Both the position numbers and the translations under genes were made by a program. From Lingula anatina (Eukaryota; Brachiopoda; Lingulata; Lingulida; Lingulidae), in contig NW_019775624.1 in the NCBI RefSeq assembly GCF_001039355.2, positions 382,901-429,624 of the forward strand: a stretch of 46,724 nt of DNA, read 5' to 3'. The notes under the pieces are model-generated. The model made no database searches. It saw only the letters and a list, made by a program, of their open reading frames with translations, and was not told where the DNA came from. How positions within the stretch are numbered: the first letter of the stretch is position 1; every line of letters begins with the position of its first letter. Shown piece after piece: positions 21,705 through 34,468 of this stretch.

Positions 21705-24460
21705 TCACCATAATCCTGTCAGAATGCCCCCGATCCAGCCAGGTGCAACATCACTATACAGGAATACAGGACTAGGGCACATCATGTGTGTGGGGTCGTG
21801 GACATTGAAACACAGCTGTGTCCACTCTTTGCCTGGACATAGGGCATCACTGACCCAATGCTGGAAGCCAAGGTGGCTAAGAACACAGGTCAGCTGGCTC
21901 TTAGTTTTCTTCTGTTGTATTGTGCTGTCCTGAATTAGAAAGTGTTGAGGTTTGTTACCATGGTTGGTTCATAAATGTAAAGGGCATCTATCTTTAATTA
22001 TAAGGAGGTGAAAAGGTAAAGGAATGCTCACTCTTCACAGTTTTCCTGTTAAGATTAAGCTATCCAGACAACATAATGTTGTTTCACAGTTTAGTCCACA
22101 TAATTCTATTAAATATACTTCTGGCAGGGACACCCATATGTTATCCATGAAGGAAATGTCCTGAACATAATAATCTGATAATATATAACAAACTGAAAGT
22201 GATGCTTACCTTCAGATCTTCATTCAGCATAAAGATTCTGCTAATGTCCTCACTGGTTGGCTGCTGGTCTTCTTGCCAAGGGAACAAGAACACATCCATT
22301 AGACAAAAGCCCTCACTCTTCCACCCGAACCCCATCTGTCCATCTGAAATAAATATTGTTTGTTTTTTTTTACATATTCAATACACATAGACCTAGGCAC
22401 ATATTTTATAGTGTGTATTTACTCTACACTTTTCAGGGTCTGTAGCCAGCAAATTCAAATTCACAAATATATGGGTTTGTAATTCCTTCTTGTGAAAAAG
22501 TGGACCAGTGCCATAGTGGCAAGTCTCAATTCATAACAGACCTTTTCTCAACCAACAGGGCAAATTGTTTGAAACCCTGAACCCTCCTTCCTACAGGACT
22601 GACTTTTGTTAGATAAAGAAAATTTGAAAAATTAATTAAAAAATCTTTCCAGGAAACTTGTATCCTTTAAATCACATCTTAGAAGTTAAATGATACTATA
22701 TAATTAAAATCTATTTTCAGAAACATTTCCCTTAATTTGTACCACAAATATTGTCAAATTATGAAATGTTAAGCTTACATTAAGAAGTTAAATATTTCTG
22801 TATCTAGCAAATTTTGCTTGTGGGCACAGCACTTACCATAGACTAAACCATTACTGTCTATTGTAGATTTGATGGTCTTAAAAGTCTCCAACAGAGTGAT
22901 CAAAGTTTTTGAAGAGGGAACCTTGTCCATTTGGATGCTTATGGGAAAGAGAACACCTGAAATAAAAAAAACTTTTCATAAGTCTTAAATACAGCCTTAA
23001 AGAATGGCGTTATGGAAATTTCCCAAGTATTGAACTTGAAATAACTTATTGCATAACAGTAACCTTTTATTTACATTCATTCTTTTAGAACATTGCCATC
23101 TCGGTCAATAACCTGTTATAGTTATAACCTTGACCTTATGCTTTATATCAAAACTATTCAGAATAACACAAACCATTGTCCAGTCTTTTGGGTAGGTTAT
23201 GAAAGACTTCTGCCGGCTGCACAGTAAGTGCATCAAAGCCACCTCTATACATTGGCTGAAGGCCATCTTGCCAGTCAGTTAGAGGACCTTCAAATATATA
23301 CACAGCCTTATACATACATTATACACACCAGCACGGTGAAAATGAAATGGGTTGTCAGTACTCATGCAATCTAATGTTTTCCTCTAGCCCCAGTAGTACA
23401 AAATTCATTCAAGTAAAGACATCTATGAAAAACACAATTAACATGTATATGTGGACTGACATTTTAGACCAGTTAAGGCCTCTTTCATTTGTGCCTGACT
23501 CAAATGAGATTTTATCTTTATTTTAACTCACTGACTAGGTAATCAAAACTGGTAATTAAGGTGACTGATAAGAGCATATGGCAAGACCAAGACTTATGGT
23601 AATCAGTTATACATTTGCAAGTGCACAGGTTTGCAAAGACCTTAAATATTGGCACATCAGTAAGGTGGAAATGAAATTGATTGTACATGTATATGAGCTC
23701 AATTTTTTTAAACTTTGAGATATTTTTTCACATAAAAACTTTGACACAGTTATTAGTACTAGCACTGCATATACTATAGGTCTTTCTGGAATTTGAAATT
23801 TTCAACAAAGTGCGAACTGATGATTTCCAAATACAATTTTTAAGTATCACTGAAAAATCTGCCTTACTACAATATTCCTGGGACTTAAAAACATATTCAT
23901 TTATACATTTTTAATCAGCACCAACATAAGCAATATAAAAACAAATAATTCAAAATAAAAATATATATCATAAAAAACACTAAGATAAATAAATGAATGT
24001 ATAAGTTTCTATACCTTCTACCTTGAGTTGTGTTTTCAGTGAATAATTCTTTTGCAGATAACATCGCCAGAAGTATGACCCTTCAACCATCTCCTACAAT
24101 ATGAGAAAAAATATTATTTAATTCAACTCAGGAAATACCTGAAACTAATTTTAACTAAATAACACAAATAGGATTTTTTTTTAACACATTACTGTAGATA
24201 ATTTTTCAAGATTTTTTATAGAAATATTTTCACTTAGTAAATTAAGACTAAATGTAAGTGAACCTTACCCTCCACCTCTGACAAACTTGGGTACATTTTT
24301 TCAGCTCCAAAAAGGGAATATTCAATAGTATGTTCAAAAGAACTTCATTTGACACTTGATCTGTAGTGAAGGTGCTTCTCGTTTCTGTATGAGTTACAGA
24401 CACTGTTGATGGTGTCAGGACAGTGCCATCGGACATCGGACATTTCGACGGTATGACCAT
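21705..24460 (-). CDS. F-box protein, substrate unknown
   Basis: F-box proteins recruit substrates to SCF (SKP1-CUL1) ubiquitin ligases. Five coding exons: 24269-24460 (exon to 24471), 24015-24093, 22837-22956, 22210-22343 and 21705-21929. All junctions are consensus and in frame, giving 249 residues. The F-box spans about residues 34-78: DQVSNEVLLNILLNIPF, then LELKKCTQVCQRWREMV, then FWRCYL. The N-terminus is Ser/Thr-rich. The remainder (motifs GFGWKSEGFCLMDVFLFPW, LGFQHWVSDALCPGKEW, DVAPGWIGGILTGLW) matches no WD, LRR, FBA or Kelch domain that I recognise. The last exon was found by acceptor (ctaattcag) plus frame; it ends in TGA. The ATG used is the first in its exon and lies 11 bases after the acceptor, so an upstream non-coding exon is needed. 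Confidence 0.78.
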
Positions 24461-24471
24461 GATGATTAAAT

Positions 24472-27301
24472 CTGAAATATGGAGAGATAGATTAGTCATC
24501 TGTTATAAAACAGATCTCATGATCCCTCATAGTACAGTTCTAGCTACACAAATACAGCCAAGAATGGGGAAGGATGATCATACAAAATGTTTCATGTGTC
24601 TGACCAGAAGTTGAAAATAAGTATTTTTCTTTCCTTTATTTGATTAAATTTGTGTTCATAGTTGATAAAAATAGCTATGAGATTCAAGAAGTATATATTC
24701 ATGTAAACATCCATAAAATGCTTCTCATTGAATTTCATGCAGCAAAACCTATTCCATTCAAATCATAAGAGTTTTTACTTGGCTTAGACATTCTTCTAAA
24801 AAAATTGGACAATATCCAGTATCTGAATTTTCACTTCTTAAATATTGTATAGAAATAACAAATCCAGTCTTTTAAAGCCAAAATTCTATAAGGGACAAAA
24901 TGCTTAGATGAAAAAAATTAGTGACTGCGAATTATAAATAAAGCATCACTTTCCAACCCCACCCTACTGAGTAACATAAATGTAATCATCTCTACTGTAA
25001 GGAAAAATTCAATTAAATATCACCTAGCTTAACTACCCATCTGCTTCGAGAGTTAAAATCAAAAAAAAGATTTTCATATTTGATCTTTCTTAAGAATCCA
25101 TTATGACGGAAGCAGTATTCCAAATGTAATGTACAGTATTTAAAATGCACCCCAGTATATTTTTACCTGCCCGTCAACCCCAACATACTGCACAGATCTT
25201 GGCACAAGCAACACTGTAGATACTGAAATAAACCAGGGACATAGATGCTGCTTAAGACATTCTGTGCAAAATTTGCATACTTTGTAGCATGGCAGACATG
25301 CAGTATATGGACTCTTTTCCCTCTTCATCAAATGAGCAGTAAAATTATTCCAAGCTACAATTAATGCAAACTCTTTGCAAATGGATTTTTAAGATTTTTA
25401 CCTGATCTTATATGGTGTGAACTAAACTATCGCCACTGTCAATAAGATCCAGACTTCATATCTGCCAGTGCTTGTTATGCTTATTTTGCAATTAATGATA
25501 AAATACATTCCAGTAACACAAGTGATTTGCCAATATCTATAGCCAGTCTATACATGTAAGAGGAAAGTTAGGGTCACACCAGATTAAATCCAGTTGATCA
25601 GTTACTAAGTATATCTGGGCTCATAATTCTTTTGTTTCTACCTATGCTGAACCTTTTTTTTTTTTTCTAATGCCAGAACTATGTATCTTTGGCATCTTTA
25701 TATTGTGACAAGATTAAAAGCTATAATGCATGAAACAATACATTTTTCCTGTCTGTTTGTGTGTGTCACTGTATGTGTGTGAAATTCCTCAAAAAGATCT
25801 TCTTACAAAATTATCATTAAGTAATAATAGATCTTACTCTAGCATGTACACGCATGTATCCACAACCTTACAATAAATGAAAAATTATAACTCCTGCCAC
25901 TGATATATCAGGTCAACACACTTGTTGTACTGGTAGGAAAATTCCAAAAATCCTACTTAAATTACTGTATACAGCTTCTATCAGTGGAAACCATGAAGTC
26001 TTTGTGTAACTGACCCAATTTTATAAGGAAAGATTTAGTATGATACAGAACAAACTGATGATAAATGGATGATAACATACTGCACCTTTTAATACCCAAG
26101 ATAACAGTCAAAACAATTATGATGTATTTCTTAAACCTATAGGTATATGCCATATATAAGAAAAACACATCCATTCAGCCAATGTCAAACAGGCCAAAGA
26201 TACTCAGTACACATCTGTCTTCAGTCTTTTCAAATTAATGATCAAATAGCCACAAGACATAATATGTTCTAACAGGTACTGCTTTCAAAATGGGTACATG
26301 TTTGCATGATGAACAAGATAAAAGGAGTTTGTTCAGTAGTTATATATCATATATTTAAATAAAATAATTCAACCTAGAAATAAAGAGTAATGCAGAAGAA
26401 AAATGAGAGGATGGAGTAAAAATGATTTCGTGTTACACTTGCCAAATACTTGGTCATGCAAAAAGCCAGTTCCAAACTGAAGATCTATTGAAGATCTATA
26501 AAATTTATACTTTTTAAGTCCTCTCACCAACTCTTAATTTTTCATTTTAAAATTCAAATTATCATTTTGGTGTCCCTTTTGAATGGCCTTTAATCAAAGT
26601 TTTACCATCATTTTGTTCACATTTATCAGTAGAATACAAACCTATTTTAGCAACATACATTTTGGCAGAACTCACATATAAGAATAGCACAAAAATTCAT
26701 GTGTGCTATCCAGTACACATCAGAATCGTCAATAGGAGTGCTAACGCATAGATTTTCGTGCTAATATAAGTATATATAGTATGTACTCAGTAACTGTTCA
26801 TGATAGATATAATACTACCACTACTACTGGGCAAGTGTATCAAAGTAACGCAAGGAACAAGCACTGGGGATGAGAAATAATTAGGATTTCCCTTACGTGT
26901 TTACATGACAGCTTTAGTTATTTTCTAATTAATACTTCTTACATAAAAATGTAACAATATGTTCATCCCCCCCCCCCCCCGCATGCTGATCAAAAATTGC
27001 CGATTTATATGAAGTATACACCGTTCGCCTTTTTCAAATGCAAATTCCTACACGATTTCAACAGACGGAGTACATTGTGCCTTCATTACAGAATGTCATC
27101 ATTTTGTTTAACGACAAAACGATTAATTTTAGAAAAAAATATTATCTAGTAAAAGTCAAACTTTGCGTTCGGGGTAGATCTACAATTAAAATAGACAATA
27201 CATATGAACAAAGCACCACTGTCCTTCATATTATCCTTTATATGGACATACAGTATAAAATACATGCTTACCTTACATTAACACCTGCTGTCAATGCTTA
27301 C
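24472..27301 (-). other. Probable first intron of the F-box gene (2.8 kb)
   Basis: AT-rich sequence between the acceptor upstream of 24471 and a donor-like CAAG|GTAAGC (minus strand) whose exon edge is at 27302. It contains poly-C at 26967-26980. The short frames at 25140-25331, 25962-26174 and 27038-27319 show no domain. No other gene was seen. Confidence 0.45.
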
Positions 27302-27634
27302 CTTGCTATCGTGCAGTAGTTCTTTATCGCTGGAAATTCTCCGGCTTCTCTGGTATTTTTCCATCATCCAGTTTACTGACCTCTAACCTCTTGTATAGGT
27401 TTGTGCTAAAACGCGGAGTGTTATAATGTAAACAGCGGTTTCCTGTGCTTTCAAACATGCATAATGTGCATCATGTTAAATAACTATAAGTAAGGTATTT
27501 TGAAAATGATAAATGTTTAAACTATCTTAGTTCATTGTTAATTTTTCACATATTTGTTATATTATATAAAATCTTTGAAATATCAGGCACTTCCTGGCAC
27601 CTCCTACCTGTAACCTCGGTTTAAAAATAGCGTG
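27302..27634. promoter_or_regulatory. Divergent promoter region between the F-box gene and CISD2
   Basis: A minus-strand donor at 27302 suggests that a non-coding first exon of the F-box gene lies from about 27302 to 27400. The CISD2 start codon is at 27635. The two genes therefore share roughly 250-330 bases. No TATA box was found at a convincing position. The transcription start sites are inferred. Confidence 0.4.
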
Positions 27635-29397
27635 ATGGAGACGGTATCAGGCCTTGTTCGAGTTTCTCTTCCCAATTACTTGAAAAATCTTCCATTTCCC
27701 GACTCATTTGAAGGACTTGCCGATATGTCAGGTGAAAATGTCGCCCGTTGTAATTTAGATGTGACATGTTAGTTTTATGGCAGTCTTAGCAAAGGTCAAA
27801 AGACCGTTTTTGAAAATGATATGGAAGATAGGAAGGAAGTTTTGTGAAACTGCTTTGTCAGCATGCGCATTTCGAAAGTAAATGGTTTGACGCTAACGCT
27901 TTTATACCATCCACAGATACAGTTTTGATCACTTATAAGTATTATCGGGAGATTCCCCTGATTGTTATCACGATGGGAATTATACTGTATTTAGCTTTAT
28001 GTAGATGTATCTATAACAGCATCTCATTGTCAATAAGTAATGGCTAGGAAAAAAATACTGGTAAAATGAAGTGTGACACATACAGTATTTGTAGGTGAAT
28101 GCTCCTTTTGTGGATCTGTACAGGATTTCCTTATGCCCTCTGTGTCTTGTACTTGTAATGTAAATAAAGATATGGTTGGCTCAAAATAAAGATATTGGGA
28201 AAATATTGGGTACCAGAATTAATACGATACTAGAATGATATGTTTTAATGCTGGCATGACATCATGTCTTTTAGCTCTACTGATTACGGGGGCGTCTCGA
28301 TAGTCCGAAGGTTCATTGGTCCGAAAAATGGTAACATTTTCATCGATTTTTTAATCAAGGGTTCATTGGTCCGAAGGTTCTGTAGTGAACATTCGGACCA
28401 ATGAACCTTCGGACTATCGCTACGACCCCACTGATTACATACATATTTATCTGTCTGCGAGTAGCCTTTTAATCAACAGGATAAGAGGGTTCCTTTTTGC
28501 AATAAGTATGCATGCCCAGTTTTGTTTGTAATTGCACATGCATAAAGTTTTATTATTTTTTAAAATTATTATTTTTAGAATTTACCTTTATTAATGTAGG
28601 TGGTGACTGGTTGAGACTTTTGCCATTTGTTGGAACAGTGTCATTGATGGTATATTTCACTGTGCAAGCATTTCTGCCATCGAAGAAAAAGATTCCAATC
28701 AACCCAGATATTCAAAAAGAATGTGAGAAAGTGGCAACAGCTGTAGACATTGAAGATCTTGCAGAGAAAAGTGTATTTTGTAGATGCTGGAGATCAAAGA
28801 AGGTTTGCTACTGTTTTGTACCACTGTGGCTACTACTATACTGCCTTTTAGAATTGTTGCTTTATAACCAGGTCAATTTGCTGGAAAATAACCAATAAAA
28901 ATATTAATTTTGTTATCTTCACTTTATCATTGTATTCTTTTAAAAAGTTATTTGACCAGAACAAATAAAAAATTACAGAGTAACTGCTCCCTTTTTATGA
29001 CAAATTGAACCATTTCTAAGTGCAAACTTTTGAATTGAAGTTAAGATATTCAGGAGTAAGGTATCAAAGATGCCAATAGTTATTTTTGAATATCATTAAA
29101 ACCCCTGAATGAGAGGGGAAAAACAGTTTTGAAAGTTCTTTCTGATCAAGCAGGATTGTTAAAGTAAGGCTTTTTTCTCTTTTGTCAACATTTGTGTTGG
29201 GAGTAAACTCTTGATGCAAGTGCCTTGTGATATTTAGCTGTTTGAAATCAAAGGTACAATATGTGAGGTCTACTATTATTTAATTTTAATGATTTAAATC
29301 TTTATTTCAGTTCCCATACTGTGATGGTACTCATAATGCACACAACAAGGAAACTGGTGACAATGTAGGGCCACTCGTCATCAAAAGAAAAAGCTAA
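27635..29397 (+). CDS. CISD2: CISD2 (NAF-1/Miner1), CDGSH 2Fe-2S membrane protein
   Basis: Family role: a homodimeric 2Fe-2S protein anchored in ER and mitochondria-associated membranes, involved in Ca2+ and iron/redox balance and autophagy control. Exons 27635-27731, 28600-28802 and 29311-29397 join in phases 1 and 0 to give 128 residues, close to the usual 135. The N-terminus ([18 protein letters not shown]) matches CISD2 rather than CISD1. A membrane segment covers about residues 37-58 (LRLLPFVG onward). The CDGSH domain has the expected 3Cys-1His ligands C93, C95, C104 and H108 in FCRCWRSK and FPYCDGTH. The end [13 protein letters not shown] is typical. Intron 1 contains a foldback element (28288-28429). 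Confidence 0.95.
28288..28429. mobile_element. Foldback MITE with 9-bp target duplication (CISD2 intron 1)
   Basis: Perfect 28-nt inverted arms at 28298-28325 and 28392-28419 (core AGTCCGAAGGTTCATTGG) are extended outward with mismatches to GGGGGCG and CGACCCC. ACTGATTAC occurs directly on both sides (28279-28287 and 28430-28438), a 9-bp target site duplication that sets the element at 142 bp. A third copy of the ggttcattggtccgaagg word lies inside, near 28360. The 9-bp duplication favours a Mutator-type origin; that assignment is inference. Confidence 0.85.
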
Positions 29398-30947
29398 GTT
29401 AGGAATGAAGATAGAAGGGACATTATGGGTGTATAAAACATAGCAGCAATTTCTACAAACTATTATCAGTGAAAATAGGAAAAAGCATTTGTCTGGTAAA
29501 GTGCTTCCATCAGAGAAAAAAAAAATTGTCATTTGATTAGTGGTATTTTAAATGAAAACATTTTCATAGTATATTTTTTTTCCAATTTCTATCATAGATG
29601 TCAAAGAAATGTGCAGGAAAGTAGTAAGAGTTAGAACTAGCCAGAATATCTTAAAAAGTATAATTTGGTAAGTTAAAGCTGTTTTGTGGTTATGTCAGAA
29701 ATAAGCATTTATGAGTGGCTTGATAAGGTTGTGACAACAAATTGAGGAAAGGGTTCAACGCAGATTTGAATGGTCAGAAGTAGACAAAATGTAGGCATCT
29801 CTATTCTATAGTTAAAGTTGCACGAGAAATTGGGTTAATTTTTTAATCATACTGGTAAAGTTGAACCAATGTCTGTGTAAAAATATTTAATTTCGACGAA
29901 ATGAATGTTTAACAGGTACTAAGTTATCACAATTCTTTGTGTTTATTCATTTTCCTGCCAATATTTTCTGTAAGCTTCCATGGATAAACGTTTTTCAGAT
30001 GAAGAACTTGAGCTAGAAAATTAAGGGGATTAAATGAAATTCTACAATTACTAGGGTGTGTAGTAATTCTCTTAGAAGATTGTTGCATTATTATTATTTT
30101 TTTTATTAATTAATTCTTTTTTTTTTTGTGATCAAATCACTTTTGCAGTATGACATGATCAAATTAGTACTGTAGTATGACTCACGACTGATTGCTTTAG
30201 TATTGATTTGCACACTTTATTTTTCGTGTTGGTTAAATCATGCTTGTATGGAGTCGAGTTTGCCACGTAACCATACTCACTGTGCAACTTACTTTTGTTG
30301 AATAAAAAGTTTCTGAAACTTCAATGGGTGTACGAATGTTTAACTTTATGTATCTTTCTTATTGTGTTTGTTTAAAGTGGGTTTCTAACATAAGGGTGAC
30401 AATGGGGTATCATTTGACATTGGTACAACAACTGTAAACCATTGTTAGAAAGTGAATTTTATAAAAAGACAAGTTTTCAATTTTGGAATATCGTCTGTTC
30501 TATCTATTGCCCACACGAGATCTCACAGGCTTATTATTACTTTTTTTTTAATCCATCATATTGAGGAGTTAAATAACCAATTTAAGAATTTTAGAAGAGG
30601 CTGAGAAATTATATTTGATTACAATATTTCATAAAGAAAGTCAGTGACTGCTTTAGTACCGCCAATTATAACCTGGAAAGAAAACTGGTCAATGAAATTA
30701 ATAATGGTACCTGAGAAGGGATTATACAATATTTTCATTATTCTCTCCCAAGATGGTGATTGGAATTATTTTCTTATGAGTTCTTTAACAAACTGTCTAG
30801 TCAAAGATAACCTTGAAGCCAATTAGATAAGAGCAAAGTAGGACACTGGTCTCGATGTCAACAAATCTTTGGACAGGTGTAAAGTTCACATCTTTAGTGG
30901 ACATCACACAGATTTTTAAACAAGTCTGATAGTCATTCCATTACAGT
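29398..30947 (+). other. CISD2 3' UTR and intergenic DNA
   Basis: AT-rich. AATAAA at 30301-30306 is a plausible CISD2 polyadenylation signal, about 900 bases after the stop. The frames at 29302-29532 (minus) and 30644-30826 are not gene-like. The promoter of Kazal gene A should lie in the last few hundred bases; no clear TATA box was seen. Confidence 0.6.
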
Positions 30948-33745
30948 ATGATGAAGTTTATAATTATATCGGTGCTGTGCTTTCTTGGTATGTATAAGAT
31001 TTGCTGGTTTTTATATATAGTCACTATATCTTGTATTATTTTTAAATTTAATATTTAAAAAATATTGCTGAGTGGCTTTATTTGGTGAAAAAGCAGGTTC
31101 CTTGCAAGGTCAACATGATAGGATTATTTTTGCAGAAGTAATTGTTTACGGAAATTGTGCCTGTTGATTTAACTTAAAAAAATTTGGCTAATTTATTGCT
31201 GTCTAGTGTAGATGTTGTCTTTAAAATTTGAAGATGTTCTGTCTTTATTTATTGTCAATCAATATTCCCATTTAATTTATTTGTACTTCATTAAAACTTA
31301 ATGTTGCACCCTTTTTTTTCTTTTTTAGCAGGAAATGTGCATGGCCAGCCTTCACTTTGTGCAAAAGATTGCCCTGAGTTCTATGAACCAATATGTGGAA
31401 CTGATGGAAGAACTTATGGTTTGTATTCAAAACAATGGAAAATTATTTAATTTATCTTCAGCATGCAAGTATCACATATGGGGTATTATGTTGGATCTTG
31501 CCTGTGTCGGCATGTTTTTTGGTGACTAGAGACCTAGATTTAATTTTGATGTACAAGTTTGCTCACACTGAGAAAAGTTTGCATTATATGCTTACATTTC
31601 TCTTTTGCTATGGCCGCTTGTTGCACCGTTAAGATTGCTGATTCTGTGTTTGTGATTGTGTCTCATTTTTGCTACCATTTGCCACAGATGTTTAGATTTA
31701 TGATGGCCAATGCAAGCTGTTTCCTGAGCCCATCTATAAACTGTTTTTGGTGCTCACCCGCCCAACTATTTTTCATAATGAAGTCTACATTGAAAATATT
31801 TCACTTACCCTTTATTCCAATATTTTTTGAGATTAAAAGCCATGATGCTGGACATACATTCTTGCCAAAATGCCTAATTCTTTTATGTAAATTTTTTAGG
31901 CAATACATGTGAGTTTCAGATAGGAGTTTGTCTGAATAAGCAACTTGGACAATCATTAGCTGTCTTAGGATACAGTGAATGCTATAAACTCCCCACAACT
32001 ACTAAATCTGTTCCAACCTCTAGAAAGATGACTTCTTCAAAGCCAAGTACTGCAGCATCTACTACTCTTAAACTGACAGCCACACAAAAAACAGCAACCT
32101 CCCCCAAACCAATAACTCACCCAAAACAAAATGCAACCACTCCCAAACCATCCACTTCACAGAAACCAACTACTACAATCCTTCCAACAACCACCACCAG
32201 AAAACCACCTACAACCACCCCCAAACCAACAACTACTCTAAAACTAACAGTCACCCAAGAACCAACCACAAGCACCATAAAACCAACAACTTCACAGGAA
32301 CCAACCACAACCACCATAAAACCAACCACAACTCTGAGACCAACCACTACCAAACCAACCACATTCAAACTAACAACCTTAAAAGCAACCACTCCCAAGG
32401 CCACTAAACCTGCCACCCCAAAAGCCACAAATCCGACCCTTACCCCAGTAGTGAACAAGGTAACCACTACAGCACAACGGGATTGCTCTCACCAGCATAG
32501 ATGTATATGGCCAAATCGAGTGTGTGGAGATGATGGGAAAACATATTATTGTAAGCATACAACTTCTCCTGAAAACCTTTATATGCAATGATTTGCCTTT
32601 AACAAAATGTAGATGTATTTTGGGCTGTTTTATACAACACCTATGCAGGGGCGGATTTAGGGCGTCTTCTGGGTCTTCCGGAAGACGGTCAGATTTTCAA
32701 GTTTACATTGATGGGTATCTAATTTTTTCTGTCGGAAGACAGTCAAAAATGGAGGATGGATCAATGGATAAATTGGAAGACTGTCAGAAAATAACTCTGG
32801 ATCCGCCCCTGCTATGGACAATATATACTTTGGTATTGTGAATGATAATCCATACTCTAGTGTCCTTTATTTGTTTTAAATGCATTCAGGCTGTTTTAGC
32901 CATAATATGTAATATTACTAGACAATTTTGTAATAAGCTCAGCTTTTATAGTTTACTAAGTGCATGACTTCAAATAGCAATCAAATATGCCTGTAGAACC
33001 ATAACTCAGAACACACTGTTTCTTAGGTGAGAGAAATCTGAATATCAAAAACTGCAGAGATGGCACCAATGTAAAAGTAGTTGGGAAAGGTAAATGCAGG
33101 GAAACGCCCACACCAAGTGTCTTCAAAATGACCACTGCTCACAAGCTGACAACAACTCCAAAGCCCGACTTCAACCCTTGTTCTGCGCCTTGCTCTAAGG
33201 CCCACAAAGTGCACTGTGATGATCACGGCAAGAAATACGGTGTGCAGCTTTTTTCCTCTGGATTTTGAAAAAGTCTTCACTGACAGCTTGTAATTTCATT
33301 CTGGCCCCTCATGGTTAGCCAGTGTTTCAAAATGCTATCTTTATTATCATCATATATATTCCAATCATTGTGATTCTCTATGTTTCTTTTTTTTGTGTTT
33401 TATCTCTTTATATTTGCCATCTTTTATGTCTAGTTTTTTTTTATAATATTTATTTCAAACTACCAGTCAAAGTATTTAAAATTACTTGTCATTGCATGTT
33501 AGTGATTGTTTGTACATGTATTAGTATTCATTTTCTTTTCCTTGTTCCTTCTTTATTTTAAAGTTGGTTAAGTATTGAATAGTGAAACAAATTATTATCA
33601 ACATCAATTTTTCTTTTTCTTTCTAATTCTAGGGAGCCAATGTGAGATGTACCATACTTTTTGCCTATCAAAATTAGTTTGGTACTGGAATCCAAAAGAA
33701 GTTGCTTGCAAGTTACCAGACTGGCTGGCAGCCATCATTGGTTAA
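30948..33745 (+). CDS. Secreted Kazal/Thr-Pro-rich protein, gene A
   Basis: Exons 30948-30987, 31329-31418, 31900-32550, 33027-33239 and 33633-33745; every junction is phase 1; 368 residues. A signal peptide (MMKFIIISVLCFL) ends near VHGQ. Then comes a classical Kazal domain (about residues 24-71; CPEFYEPICGTDGRTYG|NTC, cysteine spacing 3-7-10-6-16), a Thr/Pro-rich mucin-like segment (about 75-237), a variant Kazal domain (C239 on; RVCGDDGKTYY|C, C4 shifted), and a last Kazal-like domain (NPCSAPC to EVACKLP) with a short tail ending AAIIG. The Thr run is probably O-glycosylated. The protein could be a mucus, shell or gut-lining protein or a protease inhibitor. However, Pro-Glu follows C2, as in many non-inhibitory Kazal domains. 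First of four tandem paralogues. Confidence 0.85.
32646..32811. mobile_element. MITE with CAGGGGCGGAT termini (gene A intron 3)
   Basis: Terminal inverted repeats CAGGGGCGGAT at 32646-32656 and their complement ending at 32811 continue with partial pairing (two further bases match after a 2-base mismatch). CTATG is duplicated at 32641-32645 and 32812-32816, giving a 166-bp element with a 5-bp target duplication. Internally, related words (gtcttccggaagac, ctgtcggaagacag) suggest subterminal repeats. The superfamily is not certain. Confidence 0.8.
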
Positions 33746-34435
33746 AAAGTTCACTTTAGTTTTTATGATTAATGCATCCAAGATTGTACTTTGGCATGTA
33801 TCTATTCAGTTTCATGAAAGTAAAACTGTTCATAGCAACCTGATGCAATGTTTTATATTTCCACCATCCCTAGTGAAATGAGATATCCTCAAATGAGATC
33901 AATGACAAACAAAATTAGGTTGATTTTATCATGATATTTATCAAAAGTTTTAGTTTAATACACCCAAAGCTGTTTATTCCTAGAAGATAAGAATGCCTGA
34001 AGATAACTAGAAGATTGGTCATGTTTGAAACATACCCATGCTCATTCTCCCTTATATCCCGTGATTTTATTTTGGAAGAAATTCCAGTATGTTTTCAAGA
34101 CCACTCTGGTCTCAGAGAGCAAAGTTTTGCTAAGTGGGTGGGGTAGGAATTTAAAACTGGGATGGAATATTGCTTGGCTTTGTTTTATTTTGCACATTAT
34201 ATATTGTTGATTTTAATTTATATTTATTTACTGAAATACAAGTTAAATTAATATTCTAAAAAGTACCCATTATCACTCTAGCTAAATGTACCTGTACAGA
34301 GCTATCAGCACATAGTACACAGAGCAGGCAAGATTCCCAAAGAACATATGGGTTGAACTTCCTTTCTGCAGGGACTTGGGTGATAATTTAGTCTCTGAAC
34401 TCCACTCCCACTGCCCCCACCCCCCCCNNNNNNNN

Positions 34436-34468
<33 letters not shown>

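Noticed and set aside
21724-21933. Plus-strand frame of 69 codons
   Set aside because: It is the complement of the last exon of the F-box gene, which has a proper acceptor, frame and stop on the minus strand.
28288-28429. Short inverted repeats considered as a CRISPR array or regulatory stem-loop
   Set aside because: A single pair of inverted arms with a target duplication inside an animal intron is a transposable element, not an array.
29302-29532. Minus-strand frame of 76 codons
   Set aside because: It overlaps the last CISD2 exon on the other strand and has no features of its own.
32117-32588. Long minus-strand frames opposite the Thr/Pro repeats (also 38369-38737 and 38798-39073)
   Set aside because: They are the complement of ACC/CCA-rich codons and read as Val/Gly-rich sequence; the plus strand has signal peptide, Kazal domains and consistent splicing.
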